Positions 1-6,509 of a DNA stretch of 7,793 nucleotides are shown one piece after another. The translations under genes and the position numbers were made by a program. Numbering within the stretch: the first letter of the stretch is position 1; each line of letters begins with the position of its first letter. Below the pieces are notes generated by a model that was not told where the DNA came from, ran no database searches, and worked only from the letters and a program-made list of their open reading frames with translations. Origin of the DNA: Planctomycetaceae bacterium (GTDB taxonomy: Bacteria > Planctomycetota > Planctomycetia > Pirellulales > UBA1268); the NCBI GenBank assembly GCA_003509235.1, contig DONH01000487.1, forward strand, positions 1,619 through 9,411, given 5' to 3'.

Positions 1-1118
1 AACCACTCAAGGCCAATGGCCCATTGCCATGAGTGAATGAGATTTTTTTCTTTATATTCAATAGGTAAAACACCGCAGCCACCCTCGAGCCAGAGGTCAT
101 GGGCATTCCACGGAACGCCAGTTGTGTGAGCAAGGTGTTCGGCCGCCTCTGGATCACCAGTCATAGCTACGGTGTCACCAAAAAGTATCTGACCTACGTC
201 GAGAGTGAGGTTTTTATTTTTGTGAAAACAATCAAGAAGCTTTGAAACTCCAGAACCAAAACTGTCTGGGTCAAGGTCACCGCCCGTATAGCTATGAAAT
301 TGCACATGAGCGAGATGAGCAGGTACACCATCGAGGGTTTGCATGGTTTCAAAAAGTGTCCGCCAATTTCCGGGGAGACCAAGGTGAGAGGTGTGGATAT
401 GCAGTGGGTGAGGCAGTGCAGCAGCGTGAACTCCCAGAGCTAGTCGTTCAAGTATGTTGCGACTCGTGAGGGTTCTTCCCGGAAGAGGCGTATCAAGATC
501 GTGATGGTCTCCACGACTGTCCTTCCAGAATGCAGCACCACCAGGGTTTGCTACCTTTACGCCCCATCCACTTCCCGTGCGAACAATAGAAGAAATGCAT
601 CGCTCAATGACGTCAGGTTGACCGGCTTCAAGAGCATCGAGTAGTTCGATGTTGTCTGCAGCAAGCAGGTAAAAACCTTTATCAAGGATAGGTAGGTCAT
701 TCAGTTCCATTGCAGCAAGTGAAGCCGCTCCAGTCGCAATTGCTGCATCAAAAACGGTGGTATAGCCGAGCGATGCATAGAGCGATCCTGTTGAGTGAAT
801 AGTCGGAATAGCACTGGGCTGGTTATGGCTCCGACGGTGGGTGCCCAACTGCGGTGACATGAGACGGCCAGTGTTTACTTTGGGCCCGGCAACATGACTG
901 TGCAGATCGATGCCACCTGGCATGACGATCAGTCCCGTCGCGTCAATGTGACGAAACCGTTTTATGTTGCTTGGAGAACAGACAATTCGTCCGGATTCCA
1001 CCCAAATGTCGGTGACGATGCCATCGAGGCCATTCTTGGGGTCATGAATAGTTCCGCCAACGAGAACAAATGGCTCGTGAAAAGGTGACAGAGAGGAATG
1101 AGGGGATACGTCAGTCAT
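1..1118 (-). CDS. fhcA: Formylmethanofuran dehydrogenase-like subunit A (FhcA), 3' end outside window
   Basis: FhcA is the amidohydrolase-fold subunit of the bacterial formyltransferase/hydrolase complex. It hydrolyses the formyl group on a methanofuran-type carrier to formate, the last step of H4MPT-linked formaldehyde oxidation in the cytoplasm. The window holds the first 372 residues; family members run to roughly 550, so about a third is missing. Visible features: an N-terminal strand region with GGTIHDPKNG (21-30) and DATGLIVMPGGIDLHSH (59-75); the metal-binding HxH at His73/His75, followed by AGPKVN; Lys188 in KVANPGG, at the expected place of the carboxylated metal-bridging lysine; and His242/His245 (HIHTSHLG) and His268/His271/His275 (AHLAHVQFHSY) as further ligand candidates. 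The catalytic Asp lies beyond the edge. The ATG overlaps the fhcB stop as ATGA, so translational coupling is likely. Other amidohydrolases (dihydroorotase, hydantoinase) are unlikely given these motifs and the fhcB neighbour. Confidence 0.93.
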   Translation of the reverse strand, partial: MTDVSPHSSLSPFHEPFVLVGGTIHDPKNGLDGIVTDIWVESGRIVCSPSNIKRFRHIDATGLIVMPGGIDLHSHVAGPKVNTGRLMSPQLGTHRRSHNQPSAIPTIHSTGSLYASLGYTTVFDAAIATGAASLAAMELNDLPILDKGFYLLAADNIELLDALEAGQPDVIERCISSIVRTGSGWGVKVANPGGAAFWKDSRGDHHDLDTPLPGRTLTSRNILERLALGVHAAALPHPLHIHTSHLGLPGNWRTLFETMQTLDGVPAHLAHVQFHSYTGGDLDPDSFGSGVSKLLDCFHKNKNLTLDVGQILFGDTVAMTGDPEAAEHLAHTTGVPWNAHDLWLEGGCGVLPIEYKEKNLIHSWQWAIGLEW

Positions 1119-2413
1119 GGTGTACTTCTACGGCGAGTCTCAACAGTGACTTGGTCGAGTAAGTCATTCAAAACCTTCTGAATCGAAGATTGTTGAGATG
1201 TGGCAAAGGGTTGTAGCGAGATCAATCTGCCGTCAGATCTCAACATGTCACCCTCAGTTGAGTGGCTGAGGCTTGCACAACCAAGGCGAATACTATTTCC
1301 ATGTTCTGGTAGTGGGAATGTATCAGAGACATGAATGACTGTTTTTTGTTTTGCGAATTTAGCCATCGAGTCTTCAATTCGAGATGGTATTCGACCAATA
1401 ATGAGAATGCAATCGACTTCTTCTCGTTCAATGAGCCGTTGGGCGTCAGTCTCTGCTGGTAAAAACTCACTTCCGGCGTTCGATGCAAATGGAATTGCAC
1501 CAGGTGCTCCAAGCCGCCATGTACAAACAGTAGAAGCTCCAGCGCAGTTACCACCTCCCACATTGGCTTCTGCGTTGAGTCGTATTCCAAAGGAGGGCTT
1601 CTGATGGGCAAGTGATCTTGTGAGGTGTGAAAGACTCCAGCTCACAAGGCCTGTTTGGTCAGCCGTTTTCGAAGAAATAATTCCAATACAAAGAGCGTTG
1701 TCGATTGATTCCTTGATTTTGTCAGCAATATTCCCAAGATCACTAGATAATTTTCTAGATGCTTTTTGTTCAAGCCTGGCCTGTACCATGCGAGCCAAGC
1801 TGACCAGATCATCTTTTTGGACCGCAAAATGCAGATTATGTGAAGTTGGTGGAAGTAGTGATGTCGACCCTATGCTAATAGTGTGACGAAAATTATTTTG
1901 TGGCGTAGGTCTGATGAATCGCTTAATGAATGGTTGGAAATTGGTGCTTGGAGAACAGTCCCAAAAAATAGCCAAGTCGGCACGGTCACGTAGCTCTTCA
2001 AAGTCTGCTGTTACGTCACCAATGCGGATTGCTGTTGGTGCAGTAAGAATGGCAGTTTCAGGGGCATTGGCATCAACGGCAGCGTGTAACTTTTCAGCTA
2101 ATGTGCAGGCAATCTGAATGGTATCGATTGTTGTGGAAACAAGGCCCGTGATGAGTGGTCGTCGCGATGAAAGCAGTCGCTGGGCAGCCGTGTTGATTGC
2201 CTCAGTTAACGGTACCTTTTTGCCATTGATCATTGACTCTGGTTGCAACTCACCATGAGAAAACCAGTTGTCAGAAAGTGCGCATCCAGTACCAGATTTA
2301 ATACTTTGAGTGGTTAAGTCTTCACAAAGTAATTCACAACCACCACAGACAATCGGTTTTCCATGACCCTCATCAAGCAATGCATCGGGCGTCGTGTTGT
2401 TTGACGATTTCAC
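1115..2413 (-). CDS. fhcB: Formylmethanofuran dehydrogenase-like subunit B (FhcB)
   Basis: This is the molybdopterin-oxidoreductase-like subunit of the bacterial Fhc complex. In methanogens the equivalent FmdB/FwdB reduces CO2 at a Mo/W centre; in methylotrophic bacteria FhcB is regarded as a non-redox, structural relic. The protein has 432 residues, a normal family length. Near the N-terminus is CGGCELLCEDL with Cys23, Cys26 and Cys30, plus Cys44: the spacing of the [4Fe-4S] site in the archaeal subunit. The region that should carry the active-site Cys/Sec (around 115-130, DANAPETAILTAPTAI) has no cysteine. The C-terminal half has GGGNCAGASTVCTWRLG (286-302) and REEVDCILIIGRIP (330-343), matching the FwdB pattern. 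The start is GTG; no in-frame ATG lies between it and the upstream in-frame TGA, and a later ATG (residue 61) would remove the cysteine motif. No Shine-Dalgarno sequence is seen. The stop overlaps the fhcA start by four bases. Confidence 0.92.
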   Translation of the reverse strand: MKSSNNTTPDALLDEGHGKPIVCGGCELLCEDLTTQSIKSGTGCALSDNWFSHGELQPESMINGKKVPLTEAINTAAQRLLSSRRPLITGLVSTTIDTIQIACTLAEKLHAAVDANAPETAILTAPTAIRIGDVTADFEELRDRADLAIFWDCSPSTNFQPFIKRFIRPTPQNNFRHTISIGSTSLLPPTSHNLHFAVQKDDLVSLARMVQARLEQKASRKLSSDLGNIADKIKESIDNALCIGIISSKTADQTGLVSWSLSHLTRSLAHQKPSFGIRLNAEANVGGGNCAGASTVCTWRLGAPGAIPFASNAGSEFLPAETDAQRLIEREEVDCILIIGRIPSRIEDSMAKFAKQKTVIHVSDTFPLPEHGNSIRLGCASLSHSTEGDMLRSDGRLISLQPFATSQQSSIQKVLNDLLDQVTVETRRRSTP

Positions 2414-2449
2414 GATTGTGGCGCTGTCTAGATAAGATGAATTTGAAGA

Positions 2450-2481
2450 GGAACTCCGTGGTCCCGATGAACGAAATCATC
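2450..2481 (-). other. Two adjacent small stem-loops in the fhcB leader
   Basis: Two short inverted repeats lie back to back in the presumed untranslated leader of fhcB. Read on the minus strand, the first is GATGA-TTTCGT-TCATC (2481 to 2466) and the second GGGAC-CACGGA-GTTCC (2465 to 2450, one G-U pair). Each stem is only five pairs, so chance is a real possibility. They end 36 nt before the GTG start. There is no T-run after them, so they do not look like a terminator. No riboswitch class is recognised. Confidence 0.25.
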
Positions 2482-2501
2482 AAACATCTCTACCACGAGA
2501 T

Positions 2502-2530
2502 TTTATAACGAAAGAAAATGCCGACATCAA
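2502..2530 (-). promoter_or_regulatory. Candidate sigma-70-type promoter for fhcBA
   Basis: On the minus strand, TTGATG (2530-2525, four of six matches to TTGACA) is followed by a 17-nt spacer and TATAAA (2507-2502, five of six matches to TATAAT). It begins a few bases after the stop of the DUF1552 gene and would give an fhcB leader of about 80 nt. The spacing is ideal, but planctomycete promoters are poorly defined and AT-rich gaps give such matches by chance. Read-through from the DUF1552 gene is the alternative. Confidence 0.4.
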
Positions 2531-2535
2531 AGTAA

Positions 2536-3879
2536 CTAAGATAATCCCTGGAGGGGCCCTTCGCTACAGAAGTCAGGATTGCCGAATCGAGACAAGTTTG
2601 TAAGCCCCATGCCATGAGCAATGGATAGCAGCAGTCGGTTATGTGGTTCTCCACCAGCATCTACCATTCGGCCACCTTTGAATCCAAGTCCGCTGCCAAT
2701 GAAGGCCCATGGGATATCTTTGTGAGAATGCGAGTTGCCTTCACCGAGCTCATTTGTCCAAAGGATGGTCGTATGATCGAGCATAGAACCACTTCCTCCT
2801 GGTTCTGGTGTTTCTGATAGCCGCCGGGCGAGGTGTGCAATTTCTGAAGCATACCAAGTGTTGATTTTGGTAAGTTTTTCTTGAGCATCTGCATCAGAGT
2901 TTGGCTTATGCGAAAGCGTATGCTGTCGTTCCTGAATCCCAAGCCATGTCATGCTCGCCTGTCCAACCGAATTTGTGAATTGAAGGGTCGCAACCCTCGT
3001 GAAGTCAGCTTGGAATGCGGACACAAGAAGTTCGGTTTGCATTCGACTTATTTTCGGCATCTGTTCATTTTGCTCAATGATTCCTTCTTCGAGAATGGGC
3101 GTTGGGTGAGCATCATCTGCATGGCTTTTCTTCAGTTCGCGTTCAAATTGTCGGACCATGTCCGTGTGCTCTTCAAGAAGACGGCGGTCCTCAGAAGGGA
3201 GATGGTCTGCAAGTTTGGCAAGATCACCACGAACCTCATCAAGAACACTTTTCAAGTTCTCTCGGTCCTTGATTTTGCCGTAAAGCTTATTGAACATCTG
3301 GTAAGGATCATCAATCGGTGCAAGTGGTTTATTTGGTCCTGCATAGACCATGCGTGTCCAAGTGTCAGCCTTGTTCGGAACGAGTACACCAAACTCAAGT
3401 GAACGAAAACGTGTTGTCGTTGTGGTATCGTTTTGCAAGTGCTCAGCGATTTCTTGATCAATAGACTTTCCACTGGCCCAGCCGGCGGGAGTATGGCTGC
3501 CTCCCTGAATGTTTCCTGGAAAAAGTTCAATGCCAGTCAGGAGGCACCCAATGCCTCGCATGTGCCCGTCTCCGTCCCCACGGATTTGATTATGAACTCC
3601 TTTTACAAGAAGTAGTTGATCTTGAACGAATTCAAATGGAGTGAGAATCGACGGCAGGGCACTTTGCTGTAATGTAGTTGGGTTGGGACTGAACAGGCCT
3701 GGACTTGCTGGCCAAAAATTTTCTTTTACAACGCCATCTGGAGTAAAGACTATTACCAGTCTTCGCTTCGTTTTCTGCGCAGCATTTGCGTCAGCCGCCA
3801 TGCTTGAAAGATTACCGAGATAAGGCAATGCAGCTGGTGCTATACCAAGGCGTTTAAGAATGGTACGTCGAGTTAACAT
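2536..3879 (-). CDS. DUF1552 family protein, exported (Tat-like signal)
   Basis: This 447-residue protein is a typical DUF1552 member, common in planctomycetes and Verrucomicrobia and of unknown biochemical function; its core resembles the alkaline phosphatase/sulfatase fold. The N-terminus [12 protein letters not shown] has a twin-arginine-like motif (Arg4-Arg5), then a weakly hydrophobic stretch and MAADANA, suggesting export. Family hallmarks follow: [11 protein letters not shown] (40-50), [16 protein letters not shown] (101-116), [12 protein letters not shown] (190-201), a helical [19 protein letters not shown] (232-250), and [19 protein letters not shown] (373-391) with a His-rich turn. 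I chose the ATG at 3879 because family proteins start just before the RR motif. An in-frame GTG at 3936 would add 19 residues. The gene lies 138 nt downstream of the DUF1592-type gene, its usual genomic partner, so the two products probably act together outside the cytoplasm. Confidence 0.9.
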   Translation of the reverse strand: MLTRRTILKRLGIAPAALPYLGNLSSMAADANAAQKTKRRLVIVFTPDGVVKENFWPASPGLFSPNPTTLQQSALPSILTPFEFVQDQLLLVKGVHNQIRGDGDGHMRGIGCLLTGIELFPGNIQGGSHTPAGWASGKSIDQEIAEHLQNDTTTTTRFRSLEFGVLVPNKADTWTRMVYAGPNKPLAPIDDPYQMFNKLYGKIKDRENLKSVLDEVRGDLAKLADHLPSEDRRLLEEHTDMVRQFERELKKSHADDAHPTPILEEGIIEQNEQMPKISRMQTELLVSAFQADFTRVATLQFTNSVGQASMTWLGIQERQHTLSHKPNSDADAQEKLTKINTWYASEIAHLARRLSETPEPGGSGSMLDHTTILWTNELGEGNSHSHKDIPWAFIGSGLGFKGGRMVDAGGEPHNRLLLSIAHGMGLTNLSRFGNPDFCSEGPLQGLS

Positions 3880-3938
3880 AATTGAAGATTTAAGGGATGT
3901 ATTGGTTGTAGAGGAGGCCCAAGGATCAACGCGCACAT
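3873..3938 (-). CDS. Possible 21-residue leader ORF overlapping the DUF1552 start
   Basis: An ATG at 3938 opens a 21-codon frame (beginning MCALILGPP) that ends in TAA at 3875-3873, four bases beyond the DUF1552 start codon at 3879-3877. Ten bases upstream of this ATG is GGAGGG, the best Shine-Dalgarno match of the window, whereas the DUF1552 ATG itself has none. Ribosomes finishing the small frame would be placed at the DUF1552 start, so translational coupling is possible. The peptide has no recognisable features. The Shine-Dalgarno sequence could instead serve the in-frame GTG at 3936, making this ORF a chance product. Confidence 0.25.
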   Translation of the reverse strand: MCALILGPPLQPIHPLNLQLC

Positions 3939-3948
3939 CGTGGCGGTA

Positions 3949-3954
3949 CCCTCC
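3949..3954 (-). promoter_or_regulatory. Shine-Dalgarno-like GGAGGG upstream of the DUF1552 gene
   Basis: GGAGGG on the minus strand lies 10 nt before the ATG of the small leader ORF (3938) and 12 nt before the in-frame GTG (3936) that would extend the DUF1552 protein. It is about 70 nt from the preferred DUF1552 ATG, too far to act on it directly. It therefore bears on which start is used. Confidence 0.4.
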
Positions 3955-3959
3955 GTGCC

Positions 3960-3965
3960 ATTATA
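3960..3965 (-). promoter_or_regulatory. Candidate -10 box (TATAAT) upstream of the DUF1552 gene
   Basis: A perfect TATAAT is read on the minus strand just downstream of the 23-nt tandem repeat. No -35 match is found at 16-18 nt spacing and there is no TGn extension, so if it works it may need an activator bound at the repeats. Transcription would begin near 3953, putting the GGAGGG at the very 5' end of the message. That argues against both elements being used together. Confidence 0.3.
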
Positions 3966-3967
3966 GC

Positions 3968-4013
3968 TTTGGCATCACCATTCTCACTATTTTGGCATCA
4001 CCATTCTTACTAT
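3968..4013. repeat. Two-copy 23-nt tandem repeat
   Basis: Two directly adjoining 23-nt copies occupy 3968-3990 and 3991-4013. They begin TTTGGCATCACCATTC on the plus strand and differ at one position (C in the first copy, T in the second, base 18 of the unit). The array starts four bases after the stop codon of the DUF1592-type gene and ends just before the TATAAT upstream of the DUF1552 gene. The unit is about two helical turns, so copies would present the same face of DNA. It could be a paired operator or a simple slippage duplication. Confidence 0.85.
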
Positions 4014-4017
4014 AAGG

Positions 4018-6360
4018 CTAATCCTCCACGTTGCTTGTAGTAGGCTTCGTCATGACAAGTGCAATTTCAACAATTAATTTCCGGATGGAGTAGTTTTTTG
4101 AAATAAAACGATCTGTGAGTTGTCCAAGAGTATCGCTGCCCCAGGCCCTTAGAGGCTGTTTGGCAAGTGCATGGAAAAGACTTCGAACAAAGTTTTCAGA
4201 AGCATCTCTACTTGTGGCCAGATAGTGTCCTAGCTCCCGCCCGCCGTAAAAAACAGATTCTTTTTCAGTTCGTGGTTGATAGCTTCCCGTCGCGTTAATT
4301 GGTATGTCCTGACCATTACGATTTTCTGTTGTCCGAAGTCGACCGAGTGCATCGTATTCCTCTAATACAAATCCAAGAGGATTAATCATTGCGTGGCAGG
4401 TCTGGCAGGCAGATGCCTTGGTCTGTAGCGCAACTCGTTCTCTCGTTGTTAAGTCAGGATGAACGTTAGCCGGAAGTGGAGCGATAGCATTTACTGGTGG
4501 TTGGAGAACGTTGCCAAGGATGTTACGGGCAAGGAATACACCTCGGTGTATCGGAGATGTACTATCTGCGTAAGACAGTAAGCTCATCATGTAAGGATGC
4601 GTGATTATTCCAGCCCGTTGTCCATCGTCTATCCTTACCGGACGAAATGGTGAGTTTTTTTTCAAATGGATATGAAAAAGTGGAGCAATAGAATCATTTA
4701 GGAAGACCGTGTCCTCAGTAAAGAATCTGCGGTAGTCAGAATTTTCTGCCCACACAACATCATCAAGCAAAAGTAGCAGGCTTGTTCGCATAGCTACAGC
4801 AATTTCCTTTGAAAATTCTGAGAATTGTATGTGATCCTTGACTACATCAGGTTCATTTTTGATATGTAGCCAATTGAGAAGGAATTCCAAAACTTTTGCT
4901 TTTGTTCGGCTGTCATTTACCATGCGATCGGCCTGCTGACGAATCTGATTGTCGGTCACTAGTTTGCCGGTTTGGGCAGCATGCAAAAGCTTTTGGTCAG
5001 GAATTGAATCCCAAAGGCCAAATGACAACCTGTTTGCAATAACAGACGGAGGAAGAGTTTGTGTCGTTTTGTTTTCTACTTCGTGATACAAGAACAAAGG
5101 CGAAGTAAGTGTTCGTAGCAATGACTGTCTGAGTGCTGTGTCGAGGTCCGAGTTGGTCGAAAATGACTCCAAAACAATCTGTTTTCGAATCATTTCTGTA
5201 ACTGGTTTGCGGAAAGCTTTTTCAGCAAATGTGACGGCGAATGTTTCAAGTTTTACCTTACGGTCAAGCGCATTTCGTCGCACGTTCGCAAGTTCATCAA
5301 TGTGTTTGAGGCAATAGTCGGCTGTGTCTAGTGCCGCCATGGTTGTGGCGGTAAACCACTCCTGGGATATCAAGCTGCCGCGTTCGTACCCAACTGATGC
5401 ATCGTCGGGAGGGAAAGAAGTCGGAAGGACGTAGGTTTCGGAGCATAGATTCGGAGATAAGCATCGCTCTGGAATTACTTCAGCCACACCATAAGGAGGT
5501 TTCCAAAGTAATTCTATAAATGCATCAGTGTTTGGGTTGTCTTGACCTGCTTTAGCTACTCCTTGTCGGCCTTTTGAAAACTCAACCCGTAATGGGACAG
5601 CGCGACTACCAAGCAACGTAATGCTCGCTTGATACTGTTGCTCGTTTCCAGACTTTACAGCGGCGTCAATCAACGGTTCGTTCGCTTCTGTTTCGTTCAC
5701 AAAGACCCGAACGGCTTGGTTGGTGCGGACTATGAATTCATATCGCCCCGTTTCGGGAGGAATCACAGATCCATCCCAGCGGATGGAGAATCGTTCAGGC
5801 TGAATTTTTTCTGGTGAGGGACTCGCTTCTCCAAAAAAGAATTGAATATTTGAGTCGAGTCGTTCCAGGACGCAGGAACGTTTACTAAATTTTCTCGAGT
5901 CAAAGTATTCTGCACGAAGCCCTCTTTGCTTCTCTGCCTTTGGGTGCGGGTGCCGAAAGCTTCCGATGATGTCGGCCAAAGACTCCCGCATCTGTCGTAC
6001 TGTAAGCCGGGAAAGTTCAAGTCGGGCTTTTTTATTTTTATCTTGTGCAATGAGGGAATAAAAAGATGAATGAATTGTTTCAGCGATATGTTTCGCAGAT
6101 TCACCAGTCACCTGTGATGGATCATCATCAGGCATTGTTTTGTCGATGTAAGAAACAAGTTGATTGACTGAAAGATTTCCTTGAAGGGGGTCTGGGTAGG
6201 AATCGCTGCCCTCTCCATTGTCCCCGTGGCAACGACTGCAGTGTTCACGAAATAAAACAAGACCGTTTTGCTCTTGAGCGCGAGCGTTCTTCGTCGTCGC
6301 AATGCAAAGCAGGAAAAGTGTGAGGCGAAATATTTTCTTTCGTGTCGTCATGTTAGCCAT
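4018..6360 (-). CDS. Secreted cytochrome c / PA14 / DUF1592-DUF1588-DUF1585 protein
   Basis: This 780-residue multi-domain protein belongs to the planctomycete group that pairs with DUF1552 proteins; its reaction is unknown. Residues 1-28 form a signal peptide (basic MANMTTRKK, then a hydrophobic core ending NARA). A class I cytochrome c domain follows (about 30-103) with haem motif CSRCH (41-45) and likely axial Met76 in KTMPDDDP. A short DUF1587-like piece (about 113-133, LELSRLTVRQMRESLADIIG) leads to a PA14-like beta domain (about 147-290; RWDGSVIPPETGRYEFIVRT), often carbohydrate-binding. Then come DUF1595 (about 370-430), DUF1592 (437-560; ANRLSFGLWDSIPD), DUF1588 (580-680; a second haem-type motif CQTCH at 652-656, then INPLGFVLEEYDALGR) and DUF1585 (about 697-770; ELGHYLATSRDASENFVRSL). 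Inference: a periplasmic or surface redox protein that may bind a polymer. ATG at 6360 is used; a second in-frame ATG is at 6351. Neither has a clear Shine-Dalgarno sequence. Confidence 0.9.
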   Translation of the reverse strand: MANMTTRKKIFRLTLFLLCIATTKNARAQEQNGLVLFREHCSRCHGDNGEGSDSYPDPLQGNLSVNQLVSYIDKTMPDDDPSQVTGESAKHIAETIHSSFYSLIAQDKNKKARLELSRLTVRQMRESLADIIGSFRHPHPKAEKQRGLRAEYFDSRKFSKRSCVLERLDSNIQFFFGEASPSPEKIQPERFSIRWDGSVIPPETGRYEFIVRTNQAVRVFVNETEANEPLIDAAVKSGNEQQYQASITLLGSRAVPLRVEFSKGRQGVAKAGQDNPNTDAFIELLWKPPYGVAEVIPERCLSPNLCSETYVLPTSFPPDDASVGYERGSLISQEWFTATTMAALDTADYCLKHIDELANVRRNALDRKVKLETFAVTFAEKAFRKPVTEMIRKQIVLESFSTNSDLDTALRQSLLRTLTSPLFLYHEVENKTTQTLPPSVIANRLSFGLWDSIPDQKLLHAAQTGKLVTDNQIRQQADRMVNDSRTKAKVLEFLLNWLHIKNEPDVVKDHIQFSEFSKEIAVAMRTSLLLLLDDVVWAENSDYRRFFTEDTVFLNDSIAPLFHIHLKKNSPFRPVRIDDGQRAGIITHPYMMSLLSYADSTSPIHRGVFLARNILGNVLQPPVNAIAPLPANVHPDLTTRERVALQTKASACQTCHAMINPLGFVLEEYDALGRLRTTENRNGQDIPINATGSYQPRTEKESVFYGGRELGHYLATSRDASENFVRSLFHALAKQPLRAWGSDTLGQLTDRFISKNYSIRKLIVEIALVMTKPTTSNVED

Positions 6361-6438
6361 ACGAATTGCAGGAATTTGGCTTCAAAGGCCCACTTTGGCA
6401 ATAGAGTCAAGAAGCCGTTCTGAGCGAACTGATCCTGC

Positions 6439-6455
6439 ATTGGAATAGGTCCAAT
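6439..6455. other. Small inverted repeat between the PIN/TRAM and DUF1592 genes
   Basis: ATTGGA-ATAGG-TCCAAT forms a six-pair stem with a five-base loop in the 149-nt gap. No T-run follows it on the minus strand, so it is not a convincing terminator; it might be an operator for the DUF1592-type gene, which begins 79 nt downstream. A weaker CAAAG/CTTTG pair lies at 6383-6397. Both could be chance. Confidence 0.2.
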
Positions 6456-6509
6456 ATTTCCTATGTTCGACAGTATGAATTTTCAAAACACAACCAAAAC
6501 TTGTAAAAG

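Noticed and set aside
242..1088. Plus-strand open frames in the first kilobase
   Set aside because: They are antisense to fhcA, whose minus-strand frame is open from 1118 to the window edge and carries all expected N-terminal motifs.
1..1118. Dihydroorotase or hydantoinase instead of FhcA
   Set aside because: The HSHVAGPKVN, KVANPGG and AHVQFHSY motifs and the coupled fhcB gene fit the formylmethanofuran dehydrogenase A family specifically.
1115..2413. Active Mo/W formylmethanofuran dehydrogenase (CO2 reduction)
   Set aside because: No cysteine is found in the region of the catalytic Cys/Sec, so FhcB in the formyltransferase/hydrolase complex is the better reading.
2881..3402. Plus-strand open frame of 173 codons
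   Set aside because: It lies wholly antisense to the DUF1552 gene, whose protein matches its family along the full length; the plus-strand product has no recognisable domain.
3968..4013. CRISPR array
   Set aside because: The two 23-nt copies abut with no spacer, there are only two, and no cas gene is present.
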